Assembly: GCA_047602465.1 (NCBI GenBank)
Contig: JASGHF010000001.1
Coordinates: 1,426,001 to 1,490,000 of the forward strand
Source: JADZAI01 sp047602465
GTDB lineage: Bacteria > Pseudomonadota > Alphaproteobacteria > Micropepsales > Micropepsaceae
Direction of reading: 5' to 3'
DNA: 64,000 nt
Shown: positions 14,396 to 23,993 of the stretch, in pieces
How positions within the stretch are numbered: the first letter of the stretch is position 1
Layout of the letters: each line of letters opens with the position of its first letter
Made by a program: the position numbers and the translations under genes
The notes under the pieces: generated by a model
Told to the model about the DNA's origin: nothing
The model's database searches: none
What the model saw: the letters and a program-made list of their open reading frames with translations, nothing else

Positions 14396-16141
14396 ATGCG
14401 GGGCGTGCTGATCTTTTTGACGTTCGTGGTGGCGCTCGTGGCGCCCGCCATGGCGCAGGATCTGCCGACCATTCCCTACACGTTGACCGTCAACGGCCCG
14501 GCTGACCCGGAGGTCGCCGACCGCATCCGCGCCGAATTGACGCTTGAGAAGCGGCGCGAACAGGGCGTGCCCTCCATCGGCGTGCTGGAGGCGCGGCTGG
14601 CCCGCGACGTCACGCGCGCGAAAGAGGTGCTGGCCGCCTATGGCTATTACGACGGCGTGGTCACCCCGATCCTGACGGATAACGGCAATTCGGCCAGCGT
14701 CACGCTGACCATCGACCAGGGCATCCTCTACAAGATCGGGCGGTTCGACATTGTCTGGGACGGGCCGCGCCCGGCGACACCGATCCTCGCCTTCGCGACC
14801 GGCCTGCCGGCCTCGGGCCGCAACATCGTGGCGGCGGGCGAGCGTGTCGTCGCACGGTTGAAGGTCGATGGGTATTACGACAGCGGCGTGGTGGAGCGCC
14901 GGGCGGTGCTGGACCGGCCCGCCGGCAAGGTGGACGTGACGCTGACGCTGACCGCCGGCGGGATCGTCACGGTCGGCGATTTCGACATTGAAGGCGCAGA
15001 AGAAATTCCCCGGGAGCGGGTCGCGCGGTTGTCGATGCTGGAGCCGGGTGAGTTGCTGACGCCCAAGCGGCTGAAGGATGCCGAGGACAGGCTGCTGGAG
15101 ACCGGTATCTTCAACGCGGCGCGTGCCGACGCCATCGGAACGGCGCCCGAGCGGCTGATCCGCCTGACCGTGACCGAGCGGCCGATGCGGACGATTTCCG
15201 GCGCGATCAAATGGTCGATGCAGGACGGGTTCGCCATCGAGGCGGCGTGGGAGCATCGCAACATATTCGGCGATGCGGAGCGTTTGCGGACCGCGCTGAC
15301 GCTGGGCCAGCAGCGGCAGGCGCTTGAAGTGTCGCTGCGCCGTTACGACACGTTCTTCGAAGGACACACGCTGCTCGCGACGTTCGAGATCGCGCATGAG
15401 GATGTCGACGGGCAGATCTATGAGCACGCCGCGCTGATCGGCACGCTTGAGACCGACATCTACGACAAGATCGTCGGGCGCTATGGCGCATCGGTGGAGT
15501 TCGTGCGCGACGAGGGCCTGACCAATGGCGGCGACTATGCGCTGGTCGGCCTGCGCGGCGAGGTGGCGTTCGACAATTCGAACGACCTGCTGGACCCGAC
15601 AGAGGGTTATCGCCTGACGCTGCGAGCCCTGCCCTATCTCGGCTATAACGGCGATCTGCGGAATTTCATCATTCTGGAGGCGCTGGGGTCGGCCTATATC
15701 CCGCTGGATCGCCAGAAGGAGTTCGTGCTGGCCGGGCGGCTGCGCGTCGGGTCGATCTTCGGCGAGAACCGCGACGACATTCCCCTGCCCAAGCGGTTCT
15801 TCGCAGGCGGCGGCGGCTCGATCCGCGGCTATTCCTACAAGCGGGCCGGGCCGATCGATATCGATGACCGGCCGATCGGCGGGGCATCGGTGATCGAGGT
15901 CAATGCCGAAGCGCGCTGGCGCATCAGCGAGGATTTCGGCGCGGTCGCCTTCGTCGATGGCGGCGGCGCGTTCGAGGGTTCGATGCCGGGCGACGGCGGC
16001 GACTGGTATGTCGGCGCGGGCCTTGGCGTGCGCTACTATTCGCCCATCGGCCCGGTGCGCCTGGATGTCGCCGCGCCGATCAACGCGCGCGAGGGCGAAC
16101 CCGGCGTGCAGGTCTATATCTCGATCGGACAGGCGTTCTGA
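14396..16141 (+). CDS. tamA: Autotransporter assembly/translocation outer-membrane protein TamA
   Basis: 581 residues. A signal peptide (1-20, cut after AMA) is followed by three POTRA domains (about 25-270) and a 16-strand Omp85 barrel. The barrel carries the RFFAGGGGSIRGYSY segment, the VRGF-like loop typical of BamA/TamA, and ends in a C-terminal Phe (VYISIGQAF) as needed for Bam recognition. It works with TamB to move phospholipids and/or autotransporters across the periplasm. The stop overlaps the tamB start by one base. The 122-bp gap upstream has a possible 32-codon reading frame (14294-14392) that I do not trust. Confidence 0.93.
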   Translation: MRGVLIFLTFVVALVAPAMAQDLPTIPYTLTVNGPADPEVADRIRAELTLEKRREQGVPSIGVLEARLARDVTRAKEVLAAYGYYDGVVTPILTDNGNSASVTLTIDQGILYKIGRFDIVWDGPRPATPILAFATGLPASGRNIVAAGERVVARLKVDGYYDSGVVERRAVLDRPAGKVDVTLTLTAGGIVTVGDFDIEGAEEIPRERVARLSMLEPGELLTPKRLKDAEDRLLETGIFNAARADAIGTAPERLIRLTVTERPMRTISGAIKWSMQDGFAIEAAWEHRNIFGDAERLRTALTLGQQRQALEVSLRRYDTFFEGHTLLATFEIAHEDVDGQIYEHAALIGTLETDIYDKIVGRYGASVEFVRDEGLTNGGDYALVGLRGEVAFDNSNDLLDPTEGYRLTLRALPYLGYNGDLRNFIILEALGSAYIPLDRQKEFVLAGRLRVGSIFGENRDDIPLPKRFFAGGGGSIRGYSYKRAGPIDIDDRPIGGASVIEVNAEARWRISEDFGAVAFVDGGGAFEGSMPGDGGDWYVGAGLGVRYYSPIGPVRLDVAAPINAREGEPGVQVYISIGQAF

Positions 16142-19100
16142 TGAGCGACGCGGCCGAAACCAAAGCCCCTGCCCCGCCGCGCAAGCGCCGCGCGCCGCTC
16201 GGCTGGCGCGTGCTGAAGTGGACCGGCATCGTGCTGCTGGCCGTCATCGCGCTGTTCGCGCTGGTGCTGTTCCTGCCCTTCACGCGGCAATACGCGTTCG
16301 ACTATGGCCGCTCGATCCTGACCGAGGCGGGCGTGCAATCGGCGTCGTTCACCGGAAGCTGGGACCGGATGGTGCTGAGCCAGGTCGCGCTGACCGACGA
16401 TGAGGGCGTGTGGGCGACGGCGGACGAGGTGACCATCTCGTGGTCGCCCTTCGCGCTGCTGACCGGCACCGTGAATGCCGACCGCGCCGAGTTCGTGAAC
16501 GCGCATGTCTATCGCCAGCCGGTCTACAAGCCCGCGCCGGACCAGACCGACGAGCCGTTCGCCTGGCCCGACCTGCCGGTCGATATCACGCTGGCCAGTC
16601 TGATCGGCGATGTGACGCTGGACCAGGCCGTCATCGGCGAGGCGATGACGGTGAAGCTGACCGGCAAGGCCGATCTGACGGGCGCGGGCGGGGCGGCGGA
16701 GCTGAACCTCAACCGGAGCGATGGCGTGCCGGGCGAGGCGGCGGTCACGGCGCGGGCGACGGCGGATCTGAAGAAGATCGAGGTTTCGCTGAACGCCAAG
16801 GATCAGCGTGTCGCCGCGCTGCTGGCGGCGGATGACCGGCTGCGCGATGCGGCCATCGCGCTGCAGCTGGCGCGCGACGGCGAGACCTGCAGCGGTCAGG
16901 CCGCGATTTCGGCGCGGGATGGCGCAATCGCGACCATCGGGGTCAACCCGAACTGCACCTTCGCGGTGGAGCTGGTCGACGTCGCCAAGCTGCTTGGCCC
17001 TGAGGCCGGGTTGTCCGGCCCCGCCGGGCTTTCGGTGCAATTGGTGGAAGACGGTGTCGACGAGACGACCGACTTCCAGCTGAGCGCCGACCTTTCGCGC
17101 CTGCTGACGACCGATCCGTCACTGGCGCCGCTTCTGCCGGGCGCATCCGCCAATGCAGCGGTGACGCTGACCGCAAACACGGTGCAGGTGCGCGAACTGC
17201 AGGCGCAGCTTGCGGGCGGCAAGCTGACGGCCACCGGCACTGCCGAGATCGCGGACAACGCCACACGCGCGGCGCTGGATTTGGCGGCCAGCGACCTGTC
17301 GGTGCTGCGGCCGGACCTCAAAGGGCAGATGACGGCCAAGCTCGCCTATGACACGGCGGCGCTGCAGCCCATCGCCATCGACGCGGCGGGCAGCGACATC
17401 GTGTCCGGTCCGCTGAGCTACAGGACCGTGGCGCTGAAGGGCGCCATCGATGCGACCGGCACGGGGCAGTTCACGCTGAAAGGCGACGGCGAGGCGCCGA
17501 TCGATGTGACAGCCGACATCGCCAACGCCTTCGGCGAGAATCTGACCGCGAAGATCGTGGGTGAGATTGCGGCGGCGGCGATCGAGGCGAGCGCGGCGCA
17601 GAGAGGTGCGGCCACTGCGATCACGGCGGATATCAGGACGGCGCGGCTCGACCTGCTGGGGGCGCTGGCGGGGGCCGACCTTGAAGGCGGACTGACCGCC
17701 AAGGTGAGCGCCGAAATCGGCGGCCCGACGCCGACCATCGACCTAGACGCCACGCTGAAGAACGGGCGGACCGGCGCCACGGCGCTGGGCGATGCGGATG
17801 TGAAGGCCAAGGGGCCGCTGAACGCGCTGGACGTGACGTTGAGCGGGCGTGTGCCGGCCGGCGGGCGGGTGATCGACTATCGCGTTGCCGCGACGGTGGC
17901 GGATTTCGCATCGGCCCGGATCGGCGCCTTCCGCGCCGCGACGGCGAAGGAAAGCATCGAGGCGGCGGGACCGTTCACCGTGACGTTCGCAAACGGCGTC
18001 ACCGTCGATGGGCTGGTGGCGCGGGTGGCGCGTGACGGGAAGCTGGCCGGCACCATCACCGCCAAGGCGAGCGCCGGCGAGGCGGGCGCGAAGACGAATG
18101 TGACACTGGCGGGTGTCGACCTTGAGGCGCTGACGGCGGTTCTTGGCCGCGACACGGTGAAAGGCCTGCTGGAAGGTGAAGCGGAATTGGACGGCGGAGC
18201 AGGCCGCGCCAGCGTCAATCTGCGGATCTCGGGTCTGACGGCCGGGGGACCGGCCGGGCGCGCGCCGCCGGCCAATCTGGCGATCGCGGGCACCTGGTCC
18301 GGCGGCACCGTGCGCGCGACGGCGACCGCCACGGCGACGGGCCTGCCGGAAGCGCGGGCGGAGGTTTCGTTCCCGATGGCGCGCGCCGCCGATGGCGGTT
18401 TCCCCAGCCCCGCGCCGAATGCGCGGTTGAGCGGCAAGGTGAACTGGAACGGCCGCATCGCGCCGCTGTGGCGGCTGGCGGATATAGACGGGCATTCGCT
18501 GGATGGCGATGCGGCGATCGACGTGACGATCGGGGGGACGCTGTCGGCGCCGCAGGTGACGGGCGGAGCGACCATCGCCAACGGCGCCTATGCCAACGAC
18601 GCGCTGGGGACGCGACTGGCGGCGCTGAACGTCGCGATCCAGATGACCGGCACCAATGTGACGATCAAGGGCGGCGCGACGGACGGGGCGCAGGGGCGGC
18701 TGGATATCGACGCTGCGCTGGGCCTTTCCGGTGGTCTTGGCGCGGCGTCGGGCGGCGTGACGCTGACCCAGATGCAGCTTGTGACGCGCGACGATCTCGT
18801 GGCCGCAGTCGGCGGGTCGCTGAAACTCGTGCCGGGGGCGACAGGGCCTGTGCTGCAGGGGGCGCTGACCGTGACGGGTCTGGAGGCGGAAATTCCCGAT
18901 CCGGGTCTCTCCAATCTGGTGACGGTCGAGGTGATCGATCCGGCCAATCCGCCTGCGCCCAAGCCGGTGACGACGGCGGCGGCGGCTCCGCCGGAGGTGC
19001 TGAGCCTCGATATTGACGTATCGATCCCCGGACCTGCCAAAGTCGAGGGGCGCGGCCTCAATTCGCTGTGGGAGGGCGCGCTGAAGATCACCGGCGATGC

Positions 19101-19710
19101 CAGCGATCCGCGTATCCTGGGCAAGCTGACGCTGCTGCGCGGCACATGGGATTTCGGATCGCGCAGCTTCAAGATCACCGAGGGCGAAATCGAGTTCGAT
19201 GGCGGCCCGACCATCGAACCGCGCATCAAGATCGTCGCGACGCAGGAAGACGAGGACGGCTTCACCGCCTCGCTGACCCTGTCGGGCCGGGCCAGCGAGC
19301 CGAAGATTTCCGCCTCGTCCGTGCCGGCCGCACCGCAGGACGAGGTGTTCGCGCGGCTGCTGTTCGGGCGCTCGGTCTCGAGCCTCTCGGCCATCGAGGG
19401 GCTGGAACTGGCCAATTCCATCGCAGCCCTCTCGGGCGGGCAGGACGTGCGCGGCAGCCTGCTGGGCGGTTTGCGTGACCGGTTCGGGCTGGACGTGCTG
19501 GCGGTCGATGTGAGCGATACCGGCGATACCTCGGTCAGGGCCGGCGCGTATCTGATGGAGAACGTCTATTTCGAGCTGCGCCAGGGCGGCGCGTCCGGCG
19601 GCACGACCGGACGGCTGGAAATCCAGATCGACGAGAACCTGTCGGTCGAGACGGAAGTGGGCGCGGATTCATCGTCCAGCGTCGGCGCGCGATACCGGCT
19701 CGACTACTGA
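16141..19710 (+). CDS. tamB: Translocation and assembly module protein TamB
   Basis: 1189 residues. A basic cytoplasmic N-terminus and one membrane helix (about 25-45, LKWTGIVLLAVIALFALVLF) anchor the protein. A very long beta-rich region of repeated 'T-x-A-D-L' type strands, typical of the AsmA/TamB bridge-like lipid-transfer fold, follows. The C-terminal DUF490/TamB domain (about 830-1189) contains LLFGRSVSSLSAIEGLELAN and ends with GARYRLDY, which should contact the TamA barrel. The tamA-tamB overlap (TGATG) indicates translational coupling. Confidence 0.94.
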   Translation: MSDAAETKAPAPPRKRRAPLGWRVLKWTGIVLLAVIALFALVLFLPFTRQYAFDYGRSILTEAGVQSASFTGSWDRMVLSQVALTDDEGVWATADEVTISWSPFALLTGTVNADRAEFVNAHVYRQPVYKPAPDQTDEPFAWPDLPVDITLASLIGDVTLDQAVIGEAMTVKLTGKADLTGAGGAAELNLNRSDGVPGEAAVTARATADLKKIEVSLNAKDQRVAALLAADDRLRDAAIALQLARDGETCSGQAAISARDGAIATIGVNPNCTFAVELVDVAKLLGPEAGLSGPAGLSVQLVEDGVDETTDFQLSADLSRLLTTDPSLAPLLPGASANAAVTLTANTVQVRELQAQLAGGKLTATGTAEIADNATRAALDLAASDLSVLRPDLKGQMTAKLAYDTAALQPIAIDAAGSDIVSGPLSYRTVALKGAIDATGTGQFTLKGDGEAPIDVTADIANAFGENLTAKIVGEIAAAAIEASAAQRGAATAITADIRTARLDLLGALAGADLEGGLTAKVSAEIGGPTPTIDLDATLKNGRTGATALGDADVKAKGPLNALDVTLSGRVPAGGRVIDYRVAATVADFASARIGAFRAATAKESIEAAGPFTVTFANGVTVDGLVARVARDGKLAGTITAKASAGEAGAKTNVTLAGVDLEALTAVLGRDTVKGLLEGEAELDGGAGRASVNLRISGLTAGGPAGRAPPANLAIAGTWSGGTVRATATATATGLPEARAEVSFPMARAADGGFPSPAPNARLSGKVNWNGRIAPLWRLADIDGHSLDGDAAIDVTIGGTLSAPQVTGGATIANGAYANDALGTRLAALNVAIQMTGTNVTIKGGATDGAQGRLDIDAALGLSGGLGAASGGVTLTQMQLVTRDDLVAAVGGSLKLVPGATGPVLQGALTVTGLEAEIPDPGLSNLVTVEVIDPANPPAPKPVTTAAAAPPEVLSLDIDVSIPGPAKVEGRGLNSLWEGALKITGDASDPRILGKLTLLRGTWDFGSRSFKITEGEIEFDGGPTIEPRIKIVATQEDEDGFTASLTLSGRASEPKISASSVPAAPQDEVFARLLFGRSVSSLSAIEGLELANSIAALSGGQDVRGSLLGGLRDRFGLDVLAVDVSDTGDTSVRAGAYLMENVYFELRQGGASGGTTGRLEIQIDENLSVETEVGADSSSSVGARYRLDY

Positions 19711-19713
19711 CGC

Positions 19714-20448
19714 CTAGCTTCGCGTGAAGACGGGATCGCGCTTTTCCAGAAAGGCGGCGATGGCTTCGCGGTGATCGGCGCTGACGGTGAGCAGGCCGAG
19801 ATCGTCCGGCGCGCCACGACCGTCGACGTTTCGCTTGGCGGCCTCCACGGACAGCGGCGCGCGGCCGGCGATATGGGTCGCGAGCGCCAACGCGGCGGCG
19901 GCCAGAGCGTCGTCGGCGTGGACCGCAGTCACGAGGCCGAAAGCCAGCGCGGCGGCCGCATCGATGGGCTGGCCGGTGAGCAGCATCGACTTGGCGCGGG
20001 CCGGGCCGATGAGGCGCGGCAGGCGCTCGACGCTGGCCATCAGCCCGGTGTTCACGCCGGATGCGGCGAAGCGCGCGGAAGCACCGGCGATGCGGATGTC
20101 GCAGCAGAGCGCCAGCTCCAGCCCGCCGCCGAAGGCCGGACCGTTGATCGCGCCGATGACAGGCGCGCGCAGACCCGCCACCAGATTAAAGAGAACCTGG
20201 AACTCCGCGAGGCTGGCCGCCATGCGCGCGCCCCGCGACGGGATTTCACGCAGATCATCGCCCGCCGTGAACATGCGGCCGCGCCCGGTGAGGATGACGG
20301 CGCGGATATCCGTGTCGGCATCGAGCGCGCGGAAGGCCCCGATGAGATGCGGGCGCACGCCATCGCCCATCGCGTTGGAGGGCGGGCTGGCGATCGCAAT
20401 CTCCGCCACATGCGGCGCAGGACGCGCCACCTCGATACCGTTCGCCAT
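19714..20448 (-). CDS. Crotonase-fold protein (enoyl-CoA hydratase/isomerase family), one catalytic Glu absent
   Basis: 244 residues. The oxyanion-hole and first Glu region is intact (GPAFGGGLELALCCDIRIA), as is the CoA-binding stretch near TAGDDL. The position of the second catalytic Glu of hydratases (Q-P-E-x-x-L-G) reads ASGVNTGL, so the second acid is missing. The protein may be an isomerase, a thioesterase-like crotonase or a hydratase with altered mechanism. It is convergent with tamB, three bases from its stop. Confidence 0.85.
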   Translation of the reverse strand: MANGIEVARPAPHVAEIAIASPPSNAMGDGVRPHLIGAFRALDADTDIRAVILTGRGRMFTAGDDLREIPSRGARMAASLAEFQVLFNLVAGLRAPVIGAINGPAFGGGLELALCCDIRIAGASARFAASGVNTGLMASVERLPRLIGPARAKSMLLTGQPIDAAAALAFGLVTAVHADDALAAAALALATHIAGRAPLSVEAAKRNVDGRGAPDDLGLLTVSADHREAIAAFLEKRDPVFTRS

Positions 20449-20801
20449 TGCGGCATGACTCCCCTGCGGCGCAACATGATGAAGCGGCGCTTTATGGACG
20501 CTTCACGATCGTCCGGTTGATCGCAAGGCCCCTGTCATGGGCAAGTCATGTTGCGGGTCTATTGCGACACCGCCGCGGGATTTCGGTTGAGCTTGCGCCG
20601 CGCACCATCAGCTAAGCGCCACGGCCTGTCGCCGTGGCTGGCCGACGAAGGAGACGAGTATGTCGCCCATCGCGCCTGCATCCGGCATGTCCTGTACGCA
20701 TTGGATGCGTTGCGCCGGGGTCTGAACGACACCGGCCGGCGCCGCGATTTTCCACGGATCGAATTCCAACGCCGCGCGTTTCGAACGCGCCAGGAGAACC
20801 C
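20449..20801. other. 353-bp intergenic stretch with two hairpins
   Basis: No convincing protein gene. At 20618-20638 GCCACGGC-CTGTC-GCCGTGGC forms an 8-bp stem. At 20774-20790 GCGCGTT-TCG-AACGCGC forms a 7-bp stem that ends at the AGGAG ribosome site (20792-20796) of the next gene. A 21-codon frame with GGAG upstream (ATG at 20660) lies between the two hairpins. The arrangement of stem, mini-frame, stem and gene resembles an attenuator leader, but no regulatory residues are obvious. Confidence 0.4.
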
Positions 20802-21026
20802 ATGTCATCCGATAGCATCGTTCTGATCGAAGTCGCCGGCGAAGACGCCGGTCTTGCCGTACCCGACGCGGCGGGCGTGCGCTTCTATTCCGGTTCAGCC
20901 CGGTTTCACGCGCTGGACGGGCGGCGCTTCGCCCGAATTTCCGAACTGCGCCGCGCCGCGCAGGAACACGCCGCCGTCGTCGATTTTGGACTGAAGGGTC
21001 TACGCGGGCTGAAGCGCGCCGTCTGA
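20802..21026 (+). CDS. Hypothetical protein (74 aa)
   Basis: 74 residues starting MSSDSIVLIEVAGEDAGLAV, with a basic C-terminal half (LRRAAQEHAAVV...GLKRAV). AGGAG lies six bases before the ATG. The sequence suggests a small alpha/beta domain. No family recognised. It is followed by a terminator that overlaps its last codons, so it forms its own transcription unit with the structured leader upstream. Confidence 0.62.
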   Translation: MSSDSIVLIEVAGEDAGLAVPDAAGVRFYSGSARFHALDGRRFARISELRRAAQEHAAVVDFGLKGLRGLKRAV

Positions 21027-21043
21027 TTGCCGGCGCGCCTTTT
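21014..21043 (+). terminator. Terminator overlapping the stop of the 74-aa gene
   Basis: GCGCGCC (21014-21020) pairs with GGCGCGC (21032-21038) around an 11-base loop containing the stop codon; CTTTT follows. Confidence 0.65.
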
Positions 21044-21091
21044 CCGATTCACCTTGATCGCGCCCAAGCGCGCCGGATACATCTGGCGTCC

Positions 21092-21838
21092 ATGCTCGAA
21101 CTTTTGTCCGACCCCAATGCGTGGGCCGCTCTGCTGTCCCTGACGGCGCTCGAGATCGTCCTCGGCATCGACAACGTCATCTTCCTGTCCATCGTTTCTG
21201 CGCGCCTGCCGCTGGAACAGCAGAAGCCGGCGCGGCGGATAGGCCTGGCGCTGGCGCTGATCATGCGGATCGGGCTGCTGATGCTGATCTCGTGGATCCA
21301 GCAGTTGAAAGATCCGTTCCTGATGATCGGCTCGTTCGGCCTGTCCTGGCGCGACGTGATCCTTTTGGGCGGCGGCCTGTTCCTGCTCTACAAGGGCACG
21401 GTGGAAATCCATCAGATGATGGAAGGCCATTCGGAGACTCACCACACCACCACGAAGACAGCGAGCTTCGGGGCGATCATCGTTCAGATCGTCATCCTGG
21501 ATATCGTGTTCTCGCTGGACAGCGTCCTGACCGCCGTCGCCATGGCGCCGGGCATGATCGAGGTCATGGTTCTGGCCGTCGTCATCTCGATGGCGATCAT
21601 GCTGTTCGCGGCCGAGCCGGTCGCCCGCTTCGTCAACCGCCATCCGACGGTGAAGATGCTGGCGCTGACCTTCCTGATGCTGGTGGGCGCGATGCTGGTG
21701 GCGGACGGCGTCCACTATCACATCGAGCGCGGCTTCATCTACGCGGCCATCGCCTTCTCGGTGACGGTCGAGGCGCTGAACCTCTACGCGGCGAAGCGCC
21801 GCCGTGAGGCCGAAGGCCGCGACGGCGAAGGCGTGTGA
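21092..21838 (+). CDS. TerC family integral membrane protein
   Basis: 248 residues, seven membrane segments. The paired acidic motifs EIVLGIDNVIF (about residues 21-31) and DIVFSLDSVLT (about 143-153) are the TerC signature. TerC-family proteins export manganese or metallate proteins during their membrane insertion. A His-rich loop, SETHHTTTK, joins the two halves. I searched the 5' region for a yybP-ykoY manganese riboswitch and saw none. The final codons overlap the ExoD-like gene, so the two membrane proteins are co-translated. Confidence 0.9.
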   Translation: MLELLSDPNAWAALLSLTALEIVLGIDNVIFLSIVSARLPLEQQKPARRIGLALALIMRIGLLMLISWIQQLKDPFLMIGSFGLSWRDVILLGGGLFLLYKGTVEIHQMMEGHSETHHTTTKTASFGAIIVQIVILDIVFSLDSVLTAVAMAPGMIEVMVLAVVISMAIMLFAAEPVARFVNRHPTVKMLALTFLMLVGAMLVADGVHYHIERGFIYAAIAFSVTVEALNLYAAKRRREAEGRDGEGV

Positions 21839-22470
21839 CGGCGGAGGCGGACCCGGCGCCGCGTCCTCCTGAGGAGGCACCGCTGGTCGAAGCCATGCTG
21901 CACCTGCTCGACCGCGAGCAGGGCAGACAGGTGAGCCTTGGTCATTTCGTCGCCGCGATGGGACAGCGCGGCTTCGGGTTCTGCCTGATCGTCTTCGGCA
22001 TCCTCGCCGCCATCTCGCCGCCCGGCGTCGGGTCGGTGATGGGCGCCCCGCCCTTTCTGTTCGCCGCGCAGATGGTTTGGGGCTTCAGACAGCCCTGGGT
22101 GCCGGGCTTCCTGGCGCGGCGCGAGTTCAGCGCCGACGCGGTGAAGCGCACGCTGGAACGGGCGCGTCCCTGGCTGCGGCGGATCGAGGTGTTCGCCACG
22201 CCGCGCGTGTCGTGGCTGGCGCGCGGGCTGATGGAACGGCTGGCCGGCGTGGTGACCATGATCCTCTGCTGCGTGATCCTGCTGCCGGGGCCGCTGACCA
22301 ACAATCCGCCGGGCGTCGCGATCATGCTGCTGGGCTTTGCGCTCGCCGAGCGGGACGGCGTGCTGATGGTGCTGGGCCTGATCGCGGCGGTGGTCGCGTT
22401 CTTTATCGGCCTGTCGGCGTTTATCGCCGTGGCGGTCGCGATCTGGGCCTGGGCGTCCGGCTATTTCTGA
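21835..22470 (+). CDS. ExoD-like membrane protein
   Basis: 211 residues from a GTG that overlaps the terC stop (GTGTGA). An acidic N-terminus and the segment VSLGHFVAAMGQRGFGFCLI, followed by four to five hydrophobic segments with LLPGPLTNNPPGVAIMLLGF, match the ExoD family. ExoD was found through exopolysaccharide and alkaline-sensitivity phenotypes in Sinorhizobium, but its biochemical role is unclear. Confidence 0.86.
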   Translation: MTAEADPAPRPPEEAPLVEAMLHLLDREQGRQVSLGHFVAAMGQRGFGFCLIVFGILAAISPPGVGSVMGAPPFLFAAQMVWGFRQPWVPGFLARREFSADAVKRTLERARPWLRRIEVFATPRVSWLARGLMERLAGVVTMILCCVILLPGPLTNNPPGVAIMLLGFALAERDGVLMVLGLIAAVVAFFIGLSAFIAVAVAIWAWASGYF

Positions 22471-22473
22471 TCC

Positions 22474-22878
22474 CTAGCCGAGGCTGAGGACGATCGAATC
22501 CGCCGAGCGTTTTGCCGGGCCGTGATGGACGGCCTCGATATTATTGCCGTCCGGGTCCAGCACGAAGGCGCCGTAATAGCCGGGATGGTACGGGCGCTCG
22601 CCTGGCTTGCCGTTGTCGCGCCCGCCGGCGGCGAGCGCCGCTTTGTAGACGCGATCGACCATTTCACGGTCGGGCGTCTGGAAGGCGAGGTGGACGTGGC
22701 TGGGCGTATCGCCAGCGTCGAGCCAGAATTCGTCGGCCGAGAGGTGATCTTCGGCCTCCTGCGCCGGAATACCGAGAACCTGAAACACCGCCTTGTAGAA
22801 GCGCTTCGCCGCAGCGAGGTCGGTGCTGCGGAGATGGATGTGGTCGATCAGCCGTCCGCGATGATAGTCCATCGGCAA
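22474..22878 (-). CDS. VOC/glyoxalase superfamily protein
   Basis: 134 residues. Two beta-alpha-beta-beta-beta modules: LIDHIHLRSTDLAAAKRFYK opens the first, and GYYGAFVLDPDGNNIEAVHH closes the second. His15 (DHIHLR) and the Glu in NNIEAVHH are plausible metal ligands. Family members include glyoxalases, dioxygenases and resistance proteins; the substrate cannot be told from sequence. An alternative start two codons downstream (MDYHRG) is equally possible. Confidence 0.82.
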   Translation of the reverse strand: MPMDYHRGRLIDHIHLRSTDLAAAKRFYKAVFQVLGIPAQEAEDHLSADEFWLDAGDTPSHVHLAFQTPDREMVDRVYKAALAAGGRDNGKPGERPYHPGYYGAFVLDPDGNNIEAVHHGPAKRSADSIVLSLG

Positions 22879-22934
22879 TGCCTCCGGCGTTGTGGGCCGG
22901 AGGACATAACGTGCGAAACCGCCCGGCCGATCCC

Positions 22935-23993
22935 TTAGGCCGCCTTGACGGCCTTGGCCGCGATGCGGGCGCGGGCAATCTCGTCCGCGACCTCGTGGGT
23001 CGGGCGACTGTCGCGCTTCGCGGCGGTGAAGACCTCGGTCAGCGTCGCCCCGATGCGCGTGGTGCGGGCGCGGATATCCTCATCCGTCCAGTCATAGATC
23101 TGGCCGCAGACCCGGATGATGCCGCCGCCGTTGATGACGTAGTCCGGCGCATAGAGGATGCCCCGGCCCATGACGGCCGCGCCGTGGCTTTGCGGGCGAG
23201 CGAGCTGGTTGTTGGCGCCGCCCGCGACGATCTTCGCCTTGATCTGCGGGATGGTCGTGTCGTTCAGAATGGCGCCGAGAGCGCAGGGCGCGAAGACATC
23301 GGCGCTTTCGGCGTGGATGAGTTCCGGCACCACGGCCAGCGCGCCCAGCGTTTCGACGGCGCGGGCGACGTTCTTCTCGTTCACGTCGGCGACGACGAGT
23401 TCAGCGCCCGCCTCTTTCAGATAGCGCGCAACATCGTAGCCGACATTGCCGACGCCCTGGATGGCAACGCGCAAATCCTTGAGATCATCCGAGCCGTTGA
23501 CGAAGGCGACGGCGGCCTTGATGCCGCAGAAGACGCCCCAGGCCGTCATCGGCGAGGGATCGCCGCCGGTCTTGCCCGGCTGGGCGTAGCCCGCGACATG
23601 CTTCGTCACCGAGGCGAGGGTTTCCATGTCGGCTTCCGTCATGCCGACATCCATCGCCGTCACGTAGCGGCCGCCGAGGCTGTCGACGGCGCGGCCGTGG
23701 GCGCGCATCAGCGCGGGCGTCTTGGCGGTGCGCGCATCGCCGATGATGACCGACTTGCCGCCGCCGAGCGGCAGTTCGGCCATCGCGTTCTTGTAGGACA
23801 TGCCGCGCGAGAGGCGCAGCGCATCGGTCAACGCCGCCGTGCTGTCGGCATAGGCCCACATGCGGGTGCCGCCGCAGGCCGGGCCGAGAGTGGAATCATG
23901 AATGGCGATGAGGCCGCGATAGCCGGTCGTCTTGTCGGCGAAGAAAGCCACTTCCTCGTGGCCGTCATAGTCGGGCATTTCGAAAACGGACAT
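22935..23993 (-). CDS. Leucine (branched-chain/phenylalanine) dehydrogenase-type amino-acid dehydrogenase
   Basis: 352 residues. Lys68 (RGMSYKNA) and Lys80 (LPLGGGKSVI) align with the substrate and catalytic lysines of leucine and phenylalanine dehydrogenases. The NAD-binding fold shows GVGNVGYDVARYL. It oxidatively deaminates a hydrophobic L-amino acid to its 2-oxo acid with NAD. It is divergent from the phenylalanine hydroxylase gene, so it could serve phenylalanine or tyrosine as well as branched-chain turnover. The hydrophobic-substrate subclass is clear; Leu versus Phe preference is not. Confidence 0.88.
   Translation of the reverse strand: MSVFEMPDYDGHEEVAFFADKTTGYRGLIAIHDSTLGPACGGTRMWAYADSTAALTDALRLSRGMSYKNAMAELPLGGGKSVIIGDARTAKTPALMRAHGRAVDSLGGRYVTAMDVGMTEADMETLASVTKHVAGYAQPGKTGGDPSPMTAWGVFCGIKAAVAFVNGSDDLKDLRVAIQGVGNVGYDVARYLKEAGAELVVADVNEKNVARAVETLGALAVVPELIHAESADVFAPCALGAILNDTTIPQIKAKIVAGGANNQLARPQSHGAAVMGRGILYAPDYVINGGGIIRVCGQIYDWTDEDIRARTTRIGATLTEVFTAAKRDSRPTHEVADEIARARIAAKAVKAA

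Noticed and set aside
21027..21091. yybP-ykoY manganese riboswitch upstream of the terC-like gene
   Set aside because: The leader is short and lacks the conserved CTCGGGGAG-type core; only a terminator hairpin from the upstream gene is visible.
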